64,000 nucleotides of DNA from Scolanthus callimorphus. Its lineage: Eukaryota; Cnidaria; Anthozoa; Actiniaria; Edwardsiidae. The stretch spans positions 11,399,831 through 11,463,830 of the forward strand of contig CM066914.1 of assembly GCA_033964015.1 (NCBI GenBank), read 5' to 3'. Made by a program: the position numbers and the translations under genes. Shown here piece after piece: positions 39,001 to 52,000 of the stretch (positions within the stretch are counted from its first letter, which is position 1; every line of letters begins with the position of its first letter). Under the pieces are notes generated by a model that did no database searches, was not told the origin of the DNA, and saw only the letters and a program-made list of their open reading frames with translations.

Positions 39001-42000
39001 AGGACCATGTACGGCTATTACAAAGGTGCGTACCATGCCTTTGTTTGGAGCCAAATAAGTTGAACATCTGAGCACATTGAAAACATTGACGTTTGGTATC
39101 CATTATGTATCATTCTTCCTCAATATATGCTAAAAGATGAACGAGCTAGTTTGACCAAGTACTCAAGGTTTATAAAAACAGCGCACGCCAACGTCACTTT
39201 GTGGTGTTACAATCCACAGTTTTTCATTTGCTTTTCACAAGTTAGTAAACAAATCTTATGTATAATCTAAAAATTTTCTATTTTTATGTGCCTGCAGTTG
39301 GAATCGTATAGTCTTCACCTAATTCAATAAAGGTTGCTCTGCGTTTCCGGGCGCACTCTCAAGGGGTCTTGAACTTCCGCGGCCGAGAAAAAAGGCGCTG
39401 GATCCTTGATGGATGCTTTGGGGAGTGGCCAACTGAATTACATAATACAGTGCAATGCTTCAATTGAGGCTGGCAGCTGGGCTGTCGTTGTTGATTCCCT
39501 TAAAGCGGTTTTCATATGACTGTAGTGAAACCAATCGCAAAGTGATAACACCAATTCTGAATAAAGCCTATAGGAGTAATTACAATGTAATTCTTGGGTT
39601 TCAATCACGTGACTTTTGCGCGTAATTTTGCTTCCGGTCTGAATCAGCTGGAGGTCAAGATGAAGAAGTTTTCTGAAGTTCACGAGCAAAACTTCAAATT
39701 TAGTAGCTACATTTTCTAGAAAATCACAACTATAAATGAACCTGATTCGTATTTAAACTAAATCCTAGTGTAAATACAAATTTGTAGCGATTGGAAGGTC
39801 GGGGTTTGCTTTTTTAAACCAGTTTTAACTGTGGTAAATGAATAAAACTTAACAAACTGGCTGATATTTTAGGCATCGTTTTTTAAATGCTGGATGTTTT
39901 CACTCATTTGGCTCGAAAAATAATAATTGTAATGAAAAATAGATATGTAATAGGGTTGAGAAACATTTATATGCTCCTTCTGTTCTTTGTTTCTGGACGA
40001 AAGACCTGAGAAACAGAGGTTTTGGAAGACGGTAAGTAAGTACTTGATTGCTAATTTTTTGCCAAATTGAACTCAGAAAATCGACCCGGCTCTTTTGCAT
40101 ACAGTTTTCCCCATACTGCAAAACAACTTTCCACATAAACAAGATTCAATTCTCAATAAGCTATTACATGTAGGTGTCAAATTTCTGTAGTTTCTAAAGT
40201 ATGTTTTTACAAAACGCCTAAATTTTGACTCTTTCAAAGTTGTGTTTCAGACAGCTCAACGCAGCGACGAAACTCACTTCGACATGAAACAAAAACTTGA
40301 CCAAAGTTTAGCCAATGAAAAACAAATTGTATACACACGACTGGGAAAAAGAATCGAAAAGTCCATGTCGACCTAGAATAAATAGGTAAATACCGGAGTA
40401 AATCCCGGAGGTTTTGCTGGGTTTTCGGAGTCCTTGTAAATGTTTGACAAACTTTCATTTTTGCCTACCTGCTCAGTTGAAGCGAACTTCATGTGATTTA
40501 TCCGTGTATCAAATGAGAAACCAATTCATCCATAGTCCTGGTGGTTTTGTGTAAATCCTTTATGATTCTCTAATCCATCCGTATAGCTACCAAACTCATT
40601 TAAACTTAATTTCAAATACATTTCTTCATGAATCACCGACAACAAGTTCTCGAGGCCACGGCGCTTTTCGGCTGCTTTTCTAGAGTCGTTTGGACCATTT
40701 CGGTTGTTTTCAGTGTTTGTATTCCTTGCTGTCTGTTTGGGCAATCTAAAGACATCTGTTTATCTGTTTACCTAACTTGTAGAATCAGAAACAATGCGAG
40801 GAGATAACTTTTTCACAGTTTTCCATCTCGAAAAGCACTGCAGGCACGGACGTTTGACCTCCAGCTGAATTTTTAATGAGGCTCTAAAAAACGGATGTGA
40901 CGTCATATGAAACCCAAGAATTGCGAATTACTCACGACAGGCATCTGAAATCCGCTCTATCCAACGCCCAAACCTCCAACGTCAAGCCGGAGGAAGCTAC
41001 ATATGTTTATGTTGGGCATTCGGAATTCGCGCCTTGCGCTGGAATAGATCCCTAGGGTATCTTTGCGTCCCTACATATAGCGTGTTGTTTGATTTTGCAA
41101 ACACTTGACGCAACCAGTTCAAACCGTGGTCAATTTTTCCTTCCACGCAAGCTGTCTTCGAAGTGTTGGCTGTACAATATTTTCCATTAACTATAAAGCA
41201 ATGTCTTTAACAAGCTATGATATGTACACTCGTCTCCAATAAAACTGGTTAGCGCCTCTCTCTCAACACCTTGTCGTTTTATGTAGAATAAACAATATAA
41301 ACGTTTTCTGTGCGGAGGAGCGCAGCGACAGAGCACAGAATTTTGCTTATGTTGGTTGCCATTAACTTCATTGCGGGGCTTCGCTCCACCCCACCCCCGG
41401 TTCCGCCGCCCGAAAGAAAATAGGCATATCTATTGGAGACTGTGGCTTAGTGTTTCACTTTTGTTAACAAAGGTGGCGCAAATCTTGTTGTCAACTCAAC
41501 CTTCCGGACCACATCCCCATGGTCAGATGCTTTTAACGATATGACCAGTGCAGACGCAATCGCAAAGAGCAAGGCCATGGAAGCTGAGGTTAGCAAACAT
41601 TACATGAAGACGTGTTTGTTGTCATCTATATTTTATGTATGCTTCATTAGTATCAGTAAGTCACATACCATATGCTTGGGATGAAGTGATTTTGTACACA
41701 ATTTCCGAATCCCTACTCCGTTTCCACAAATATCACCCAGCTTTTGTGACTCGACATTGACAGAAATGTTGGTCGAAACTAGAACGAGTGTTTAACGATA
41801 TCCAAATCGTGAACTGCATTTCTCTAGAAAATTGTATTCAAGCATCTACACCGGGCATCTACAGCTTGCTAGTGTGTCTGGTGATCGAAGAAACATCAAT
41901 CCTCACGTCTTCATCATTGATTGATTATTTGAAAATGTAGATGCTGCTACTGATCGGCGCGTCTCTCGTTTGTCTCGTATTTGACGCATATGATGCCTGT

Positions 42001-45000
42001 GTTTAAAATATCGGTAGGCTGTCCACAACGTGTTGCATTGAGTTGCCCCAAGTAAAAACCCTGTGTCTGATGGGTGTGACAATGATCTGTTTATTGTGTT
42101 GATGTTTAATACGGTAAGAAACTTCCAAAATCACCATTAGTTAGTAGTTCTATGACTACATATCACTAAACCAGTTTTAGATCAAAGGATGGATTAAAAT
42201 TCATGACGATTGAAATCACGTGAACTCATTAGCATAGACTTTATCAGATACAAGGTCTAGTAGAGTCATGCTCATCAGACACAAGGTCTAGTAGAGTCAT
42301 GCTCATCAGACACAAGGTCTAGTAGAGTCATGCTCATCAGACACAAGGTCTAGTAGAGTCATGCTCATCAGACATCTAGTAGAGTCATGCTAATCAGACA
42401 CAAGGTCCAGTAGAGTCATGCTCATCAGACACAAGGTCTAGTAGAGTCATGCTCATCAGACACAAGGTCTAGTAGAGCCATGCTCATCAGACACAAGGTC
42501 TAGTAGAGTCATGCTCATCAGACACAAGGTCTAGTAGAGTCATGCTCATCAGACACAAGGTCTAGTAGAGTCATGCTCATCAGACACAAGGTCTAGTAGA
42601 GTCATGCTCATCAGACACAAGGTCTAGTAGAGCCATGCTCATCAGACACAAGGTCTAGTAGAGTCATGCTCATCAGACACAAGGTCTAGTAGAGTCATGC
42701 TCATCAGACACAAGGTCTAGTAGAGTCATGCTCATCAGACACAAGGTCTAGTAGAGTCATGCTCATCAGACACAAGGTCTAGTAGAGTCATGCTCATCAG
42801 GCACAAGGTCTAGTAGATTCATGCTCATCAGACACAAGGTCTAGTAGAGTCATGCTCATCAGACACAAGGTCTAGTAGAGTCATGCTCATCAGACACAAG
42901 GTCTAGTAGAGTCATGCTCATTAGACACAAGGTCTAGTAGAGTCATGCTCATCAGACACAAGGTCTAGTAGAGTCATGCTCATCAGACACAAGGTCTAGT
43001 AGAGTCATGCACATCAGACACAAGGTCTAGTAGAGTCATGCTCCTCAGACACAAGGTCTAGTAGAGTCATGCTCATCAGACATCTAGTAGAGTCATGCTA
43101 ATCAGACACAAGGTCTAATAGAGTCATGCTCATCAGACACAAGGTCTAGTAGAGCCATGCTCATCAGACACAAGGTCTAGTAGAGCCATGCTCATCAGAC
43201 ACAAGGTCTAGTAGAGTCATGCTCATCAGACACAAGGTCTAGTAGAGTCATGCTCCTCAGACACAAGGTCTAGTAGAGTCATGTTCATCAGACACAAGGT
43301 CTAGTAGAGTCATGCTCATCAGACACAAGGTCTAGTAGAGTCATGCTCATCAGACACAAGGTCTAGTAGAGTCATGCTTATCAGACACAAGGTCTAGTAG
43401 AGTCATGCTAATCAGACACAAGGTCTAGTAGAGTCATGCTCATCAGACACAAGGTCTAGTAGAGTCATGCTCATCAGACACAAGGTCTAGTAGAGTCATG
43501 CTCATCAGACACAAGGTCTAGTAGAGTCATGCTCATCAGACACAAGGTCTAGTAGAGTCATGCTCATCAGACACAAGGTCTAGTAGAGTCATGCTCATGC
43601 TAGACTGCTAGCAACCCCTACTTTGGCGCGTCCCCAGAGAAGCGTGCGAAGCCCCGACGAGCGCCAGAGGAGCGCCGACTGCGCGACGATGGCGTGATGC
43701 GCTGACGGCACTTTGTCGCGTCCCCAGAGAAGCGTTCGATCGTCGCGTCTTCGCGGCTCCTCTGACATTCGTCGGGGGTTCGCGCGCTTCTCTGGGAACG
43801 CGCCAAAGTAGGGATTGCTAGTAGTATGCTCATGCCGATTATGTTTTCTATTCTTTATTACAGATCAAAACAGCATATGGTTCACAGTTGTCATCAAACG
43901 TTCGAAGCTACAAACTGACGCGCTTTTGGTATGCGTTCGCTTTGATCCTCTTTTCTTTTCTCTCTGTCGGCAACGTTTTCTTCATCGTATGCTGTTGTGG
44001 TGCAAATGTATAGGCTTCCTATCCTCATCCTAGCGAATGTCTCTTTCCTGGGAGAATGTGGCATAACAAAGCCCCATTCTATTGCGCGTGACAGAGGAAC
44101 ATAGGGTGCCTGTTGATTTAGCATGATTTGTCACTTCATTTTACTCACACACTCTCGGGTTTTACAACATGGCGATCCAAACGCATTCTCGTGCCCAGAG
44201 CTCCACGGCTCGTCTGCTCGCGGGTGAGGCTCTGGGGACAACCATTTGAGGACCTTCGCTGATTGGCTGATTTTGAACATTGGGGCATGCGCAGAGAGTT
44301 GTTTCTCTCAATGGTTCTGTATCAAAACTCGCGCATGCGTCGGTGGCTGTCACCAGGAGCCTTCCGCGCGAGGTGACGAATCCAGAGCCGGGGAGCTCTA
44401 AATTCGAGAATGATCCAAACGATTCTACGAACGTGCATCGGTACATTCTGCGCATGTCGCAACAGCTACCCATCAACAGTGCCCGCCTCATAATCCGGTA
44501 TACCGAGTGGCGAGTCCGCTTGCGTTTTGTTTGTCCATAGCATAACATATTTGCCTCCGGCCTGTTTTTTTCTAGTTCTTTGTTTATTGTTCGTTTACAG
44601 AGCTAAATACATTGACACTAACTTACTTATTTGTTTTTTTATTTAAAGCCCCATAGTCAACCGACATCATTTGCAGTCCTGGTCTGGCTCAGGGTTGACT
44701 TTCCATATATGAAAAGTCGATGCAAATTTGTAGTTTGAACTTGTGAAATGCGAAGGCCAATACAGTAGGAAACCCTTTGGGAATCGTTCAGCTAAACACA
44801 CAGCGGTCAGTAACAATAGATCCGAATGAAAATAAAGTGCAAAGGTTGCTGGTTGACTATGGGCCTTTAAAATGATAACAGTGGAAACAAACCGTGGTTG
44901 TAATTATGTCTGTTTAGGCAGCGGAGTGGTAATGTTGCGTTCGAGTATGTTGTGCGGCTCAGCAAGACAGGGTTCCCATCAATACAGCCGTGGTTGAACC

Positions 45001-46050
45001 AAATCAAGTCTTATGATGCAAGCAATGTTGTGAACGACGGTAAACAGAGACCACGGATTCATGAGTGTATTTTTTAAGGTTTATAACCTACCAAATATAT
45101 AGACTGAAGATCGTAATTTTTCTCCATCTAGTTTTCGTGACGCAACTTCTCGTCAATTCTACAAACCACACGGCTGTCGATCGTATTAAGCTCACAGTCA
45201 CGTGTCCAAGTGGCGCGTCATATGACCTTCCACATGGAATCTTCAGTGGTTACCAGGTTTTTTACTCAAATACGGCAGTCTCGTCTGACAAGCATGATAT
45301 CACCTTCAGAGACAACAATGGCGGGGCTCCCCTCCTGTTGGAAGTGAAAAATCTCAAACCCTACACCACGTACGAGATCCGTGCTGGGATCAGCTCCTTA
45401 GAAGGCGAGGGTGCTCTGTCCCAGCCTATCTATGTGCAAACTGATGACGGACGTAAGTAGTCATGGAAACGCAGTAAAACTACCTTGTCTCTATATAGAC
45501 AAGGTACATGTGATTCTAGCTACATGTGATTCGAACGTAAAAAAGATCGCAAATCATATTCACGACGCGACTTTGAATATTTAAGAATACGTTAAATACG
45601 CGACCTTGAATACTTGACAATACGTTGCATACGCGAACTTGAATACAATAATTTTTCATATATACTGGCAAGAATGCTCATGGTCAGTCCACATTTTAAC
45701 AGTGCGTGAATAACTAAGGGACTTTTCTCCTTTAGCTTGTAACCTATTGCTATTGTTTGCTATAGAGATGGGTACTTTAGTGATATATAATTGGTTTGTC
45801 GCAGCTATGTTAGCAGCTGGCAAGCACAACAATAGTTCATTGTCTCCACGTTCTATAGATTCATTGTTTTTTCATTGTGCATTATCTACGGTTGCAAACC
45901 AACTGGATAAGATCTTCTAATCACACTGCAACATGGCTCATATAATTTAGAGCATATCTGGATGAATTGCGCATACTCACCGCTGTGGTCCAGGATCGAT
46001 TCCCGAGTCGTGTTCGTGGTTCATATTGTGGTTTGCACTTATTTCTACTG

Positions 46051-46087
<37 letters not shown>

Positions 46088-49000
46088 GCCTCCCCTTCTA
46101 GCCCTGTTCAAGGTGGACACTAAAGAACTATTTGCACTCTTCGTAGGGGATTAGGGGATTGCCTCCTGGTGTATTGGCCTGGCTCTCGGAGGCACTACAT
46201 GTTACTATTGTAAAACAACCCTCGTGATAATAGGCAGCTCATTTGCGTCATCTAATGCAGTCCTTTTCGTCCTCCAACCTTTCCTTCGACTCCTTGTCTA
46301 GACTTTCGCGTTTCTCAATCGCTTTAAAGTCTTTCACGCTGAGAAGACCACTTTGATATACATGATATCAATAATAATTATTATGTGGAAAGAAAAATTC
46401 TTATGTCTTTTTTTCTGTTATAACTGCTTGAAATGTCTTTTCTTGATGAAGGTAATTACTCCAGTTCTTTTAAAGGTGGTCGACAGTATATTTTCTCGTT
46501 TCAGCTCCCTTAGCAGCTCCCTCCGGTCTGTCAGGATACAGTGTCTCATCTACTGGCATAATCATTCAGTGGTGGGCGTTACAACAGTCGCAATTACAAG
46601 GTCCTCTGAAGCACCACAAGATACTAGTGAGCTCTGCTAGTCATGGACCCTGGTACTATGCACATGGTCCTCCTTCACCGGCTTCAGCGTACTTTGCTGA
46701 TCTTATCAAATTCCATACATATCGATTTCGTGTTTGCGGTGTATCAATCCATGGTAAACAAGGCCCGTTTACGCCGATATTTATGTGACTACCGACCAAG
46801 ATGGTAAGCGCACGTCCGAAAATGATCACACCGTTTATCCTTCTCCTTGATTTCCTACATATAAAAAATCATAATCATAATATGTAAGCCTTATATAGCG
46901 CTTAAATCTATAGTCCAAAAGCGCTTTACAATATTTACAAGCTTAAAAATTATATATATAGAGAGAGATGGAACCTGTCAGGGCGTACAACTAAGACATT
47001 TTAAAGGTTTGTAAAGGATAACAAGGTGACATTAGTGTATTGAATACGCACTCGTCTGCGTAAAATAAGGTGCCTTTAAATCTATTGATCTTGTCAAATG
47101 TACAGTCGTTACCATAATTTCTGATATTTTAGCCTTCAAATAGAATAGATGTAATACCGTCTGCTCTCGTCACTCTATTTTTATGGCGATTTGTTTCATC
47201 ACAGCCAAGTATGATAGTTGTTACTCCCACATGTTACTTACTCCAGTGTTTGTTTAGTCCCAAGTGCTCCACCTCAGAACGTGCGTGGTAACACCACTAA
47301 CTCCACTGCTATCAGTCTTACTTGGAACAACGTGTCTGACGCGCATCGCCATGGGATCGTCACAGGATATAAAGTGCGCTACTTGGCGGTGGGAAGTACA
47401 GTCTCTATGGCCGTATTAACGTGCGCACCGCCTATTGAGCTCACAGAGTTGAAGAAATTTACAAACTACAGCATTCAAGTAGCAGCGCAGACAATAAAAG
47501 GTCTCGGACCATACAGCGTCCCTCTATATGTTAGGACTGCTGAAGATGGTGAGATTTCCCCACTATGTCATCACTATAAACTTTTTTGGGCTGTACATTA
47601 CAGCGCCCTACCCCCTCTATGTTAGCTCTACTGAATATGGTGATTGTATACACCTGTTTCAATCAACGTTGCTCTGCGAAACGTAAAACCATGAACCATA
47701 AGTGTAATGGTAATTCCTGCCTAAAACGAAGCGGCTCACGCCAAATTGTGTCTCAAAGTAGTAAACAAAGTAACATCGGGTGGTTTTAGTTTAGTTTGGT
47801 TTGTCAGTCAAAGTCGAGGAAAATCACGAGAAATAGCGTTTTCATTAAGATGCATGTTTCATGGTTTTACGTTTTGCAGAGCAGCGTTAATTGAAATAGG
47901 TGTACATCAATTTCAAAAAGGTTGCACCGTCGCAAATGTCTGTTGTAACCCGCGATGCGCCGGTTTTGGCTAATTTAGTTGCTCCTATGACGCAATAACA
48001 GACATTCGTGATGGTTGCAACCTTTCTTGAATTAGGTGTATATGGGGCATCTGCGATTTCTGTGAAAGATATAATTCCCAGACGTTTTATTTTGTTTTCA
48101 GTCCCGAGTGGAACCGTAAATATAACTGCAGGCTACAACACGAGCTCTACTTCCCTGTTCGTACGCTGGCTGCCAATAAACGCGAGTCAGGTTAACGGGG
48201 AATTAGTGGGCTACGCTGTCAACTACGGTGTCATAGCTTCAAACTATCGCGTAAAATTCGTCTGTGATAGGCAGCTGTCAATCAATCTAACGAAGCTCGA
48301 AAAACAAGAGACGTATGAGATTCGCGTGGCCGCCATGACAGGTGTAGGACTGGGGCCTAGTCTGCCGTATAACGTTACAACAGATGCCGATAGTAAGTTT
48401 CCGTGTTTTACTCTTCACCAATGGTTCTAATCTAGATTTATACAAACTTTCTTGCGAATCTATGGTCATTGTATATATGGAGAGGCAGTGGGCAATAAGT
48501 AGTAGATACAGACGCTTCGCAGTTGATATCAATAAATTAAGTCTAGTTTATCCCCCGATCGATCATGATATTGTTTTCGATTTGCATCTAGTTCCCGAGG
48601 GCACCATTAGTAACTTGAGCGTGAGTGATTTTCCTGACCCGACAAGCGTCCAGTTCTCACTTCAGCCCCTGTCACGTGAACAAGCTAACGGCGAGATCAT
48701 GGGCTACAGGATATACGTGTTCGACAGACTGAGGAACGAGAAGTTTAATCTTACCGTGAATGCGTCCTTTACTCACACCTTACGGGATCTTTTCCCCTAC
48801 ACCGACTATGAGGTGCGAATCGCTGCATTCACCTCCAAGGGGGAAGGAAACATGAGCGAGCCATTTTCCTTGAAGACGGCAGAAAGCGGTGAGTTGGTCA
48901 CTGTAGTATGTCTTATACCATGATGTAATGATGTCGATAAAATGCAGTGGGATCACTAGTTATATAATGGTTTTGAGTTGGCACATGGGATATCCAACGC

Positions 49001-52000
49001 GTCACTTTGTATCTCTTGGTAAACAACACAAGCCTTTAGGCGAGTATGTATACCAAAGAAGAAAATGACAAGTGTGGTATTAGACATAGACATGACATAG
49101 AGTCTATGTCTAGATATAAACGGTATTCCATGGTGTTTCAGGGTTCGTACGGCTCCTGGAAAACTTGGAAACTCTTGGATTTTGATTGTACTCCTGGAAA
49201 GTCCTGGAATCTAGAACAAAGTCCTGGATGAAACTTCATCATTCACAAATTCAAGAATGTAATCATTCTAAAAATCGTTTTGATACTTGAAACGTTATCC
49301 AAAATAGACTCACGAGGCTGAAAATTATCCTGGAAAACTCCTGGAAAAATTCTGAAACAGCTCCTTAAAACTCCTGGATTTTTTCCAACTTCTGAGCGTA
49401 GAAACGCTGGGTTTTATACCACACCACAGAAACTTTACAGGGCGAAATTTTGAATAAATCATCTAGGCGCATGGCATGGTGGGACGGTGGAGTGGAATAC
49501 TGCTGAATACTAGACGGCTTACCTGCATTCTGATTGGTTCTATTGTTCGTGGTGTGGTATAAATTAAGCCACGAATTTCCGTGGTTTATAAAGTGATAAA
49601 CGCACGAGGGATGCTGGAAAACACGAGAAAAGTTTGAAACTCGAGCCGTAGGCGGCTTTGTTTCAATGTCACACTCTTTGCGCTAAAACTGAAAATATCT
49701 TTGTTTTTCCAGCACCAAGTAAGCCTCCACAAAATGTTTCAGCGCGCAACGCAAGTTCTTCAAGCCTTGTCATTAGGTGGAGGCCTGTAGAACCGCTATG
49801 GCTTAACGGTTTGTTACGAGCGTATACTGTCATCTACTGCGAAACGGCGAACCCCGAGACTACAAAAAAAAACGTGACAAAATGGTGCGTATTGCTTTGC
49901 ATGTAGTTTCTTATAGACTACAATGTCATGGTAACTCTTTCCAACTCGACTGTTAGCATCGAACCAACAGTTACCGCACCACAAACGTACTCATATCTTC
50001 TATCCGGTTTTCGTCAGGTTATCCGGTTCAAGACGAAGGAGACGTGCAGTAACAAGTGGCGACTCGAGTGTGGAGATCACGGGTCTTAAGAAATACACTC
50101 AGTACAGTGTTCAGGTGTTGGCCGTGACGGTGGCTAACGGAGTTCCCAGCATCGCATTTAACGTGACTACAGGCGAAGATGGTAAGTTGGAGTTCGATAT
50201 AAACCATCCAGAACAAGATTTAAGAATCCCTTCAAGAAGCCCGCCACTCCTTCACGCACGGGTTACAATCTAGCAACAAGTGACATCTTTAAATAGATGT
50301 CAAAAGCGTTCATTTGATACCCGTTTCACTTGGTCCAAAGGGCGGTGCAATGAAACCGATTTTTTCAGGTCTTGGCTCATGGACTATTGAACAAGCGAGT
50401 ACACACACTCAACTTCTTGGCTCGTGGACTATTGAACAAGCGAGTACACACACTCAACTTACTAGTTCGATGAAGAGAATTCCTTGACTAGAACTCGCAT
50501 TATTCATATCTCTAGTTCCCGACAGCCCCCCTAGTAACGTGTCAGCACACAATCTGAGCTCCACCTCAATCCAGGTCCTCTGGGCACCGGTACCACAGGA
50601 ATACCGTAACGGCATTATACGAGGGTACAAAGTCCAGTACAAAGGAGTTGGTAAAACAGAAGCTGTACAGAGCATCACTATTAGTGACGCTACGCAGCTG
50701 AGTACCGTGATCTCTGGACTGAAGAAATACGGCGAGTACGAGATTAGTATATTGGCCTTCACTGTGATTGGAGAGGGAAATGGATCAGTTCCGGTGTACA
50801 CCCGCACAGCTGAAGATAGTGAGTTGTGATTTCGTGTTTTTCACTTGCTAACGCTTTCTGGTAAGTAAGTTAACTGTTGTCCTTCTTCCCAATAGTCCCA
50901 GACAGTTTTCCAGTCAACATAACATCCCTCGGAACATCCTCAACTGAAGTGACACTCAACTGGCTTGCCATGTCAGCGGAACACGAGAATGGAATCATCC
51001 TTGGTTATCGCGTCCGTGTCTACGAGATGAGTGGCGCGCTAAAGAAGAATCACACAGCCCCTGGTGGTACTAGGAGTATAGTGATAGGCGGTCTGGACGT
51101 CTGGACTAATTATACTGTCACCCTATGTGCATACACTAGCTTTGGGACTGGGCCGTGGAGTCCGTCACAGCGCGTCATCACAGATGAGGAAGGTAGGCTC
51201 ATCGCATACAAATTCCACCCTCATCCGACATCTTGCCTTCCCTGTGGCTGATTCCAGTCTGCAGATTCCAGGTTAATTGTACTAACAAAAGATCCCTCTT
51301 TTCGTATAGTACCTCGAGATCCCCCTGGAAATGTAACCGCGACGTTCATCAATTCTACTTCCATCCGAGTCCAGTGGAACCCTGTGAATGCGTCCGTCAC
51401 TCGCGGTATCCACCGCGGTTACCGCGTCTATTACCGCGCCTCCAACACTCCCTTTACCATTATACTACTTTCTGTAACCGTGGGTGCGGCTCAGACGGGA
51501 GCTGTACTAGTGGACCTATACAAATACGTGAGGTACTCCATATATGTGGTGGCATTTACCGTTAACGACGGGACACCAAGCGATGTTAAAAGCATCTATA
51601 CGGACCAGGACAGTAAGTAACTCATCTATACTGACCAGGACAGTAAGTACTTCATCTATACTGACCAGGACAGTAAGTAACTCATCTATACTGACCAGGA
51701 CAGTAAGTAACTCATCTATACTGACCAGGACAGTAAGTAACTCATCTATACGGACCAGGACAGTAAGTAACGCATCTATACGGACCAGGACAGTAAGTAA
51801 CTCATCTATACGGACCAGGACAGTAAGTACTTCATGTTCTTTTTGTTATAGTCAAGCTCGAAAGAACAACTTAATCCTGTAAAACGCAATCCTGTGCAAA
51901 GTCATGGAATTTAATCGGTGCTTTCTTGTGTGAGCCCTGTATATAAGAGTTTCCAATGTACTTGGCAAATAAGTCGAAAATATTGTCGCCAACTCATCGA

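Noticed and set aside
44162..44548. 128-codon minus-strand ORF within the SEA intron
   Set aside because: Overlaps a comparably long plus-strand ORF and looks like repeat-derived sequence; no domain recognised.
51544..51882. 112-codon ORF with TRTVSNSSI repeats
   Set aside because: Off-frame reading of the 30-bp donor array.
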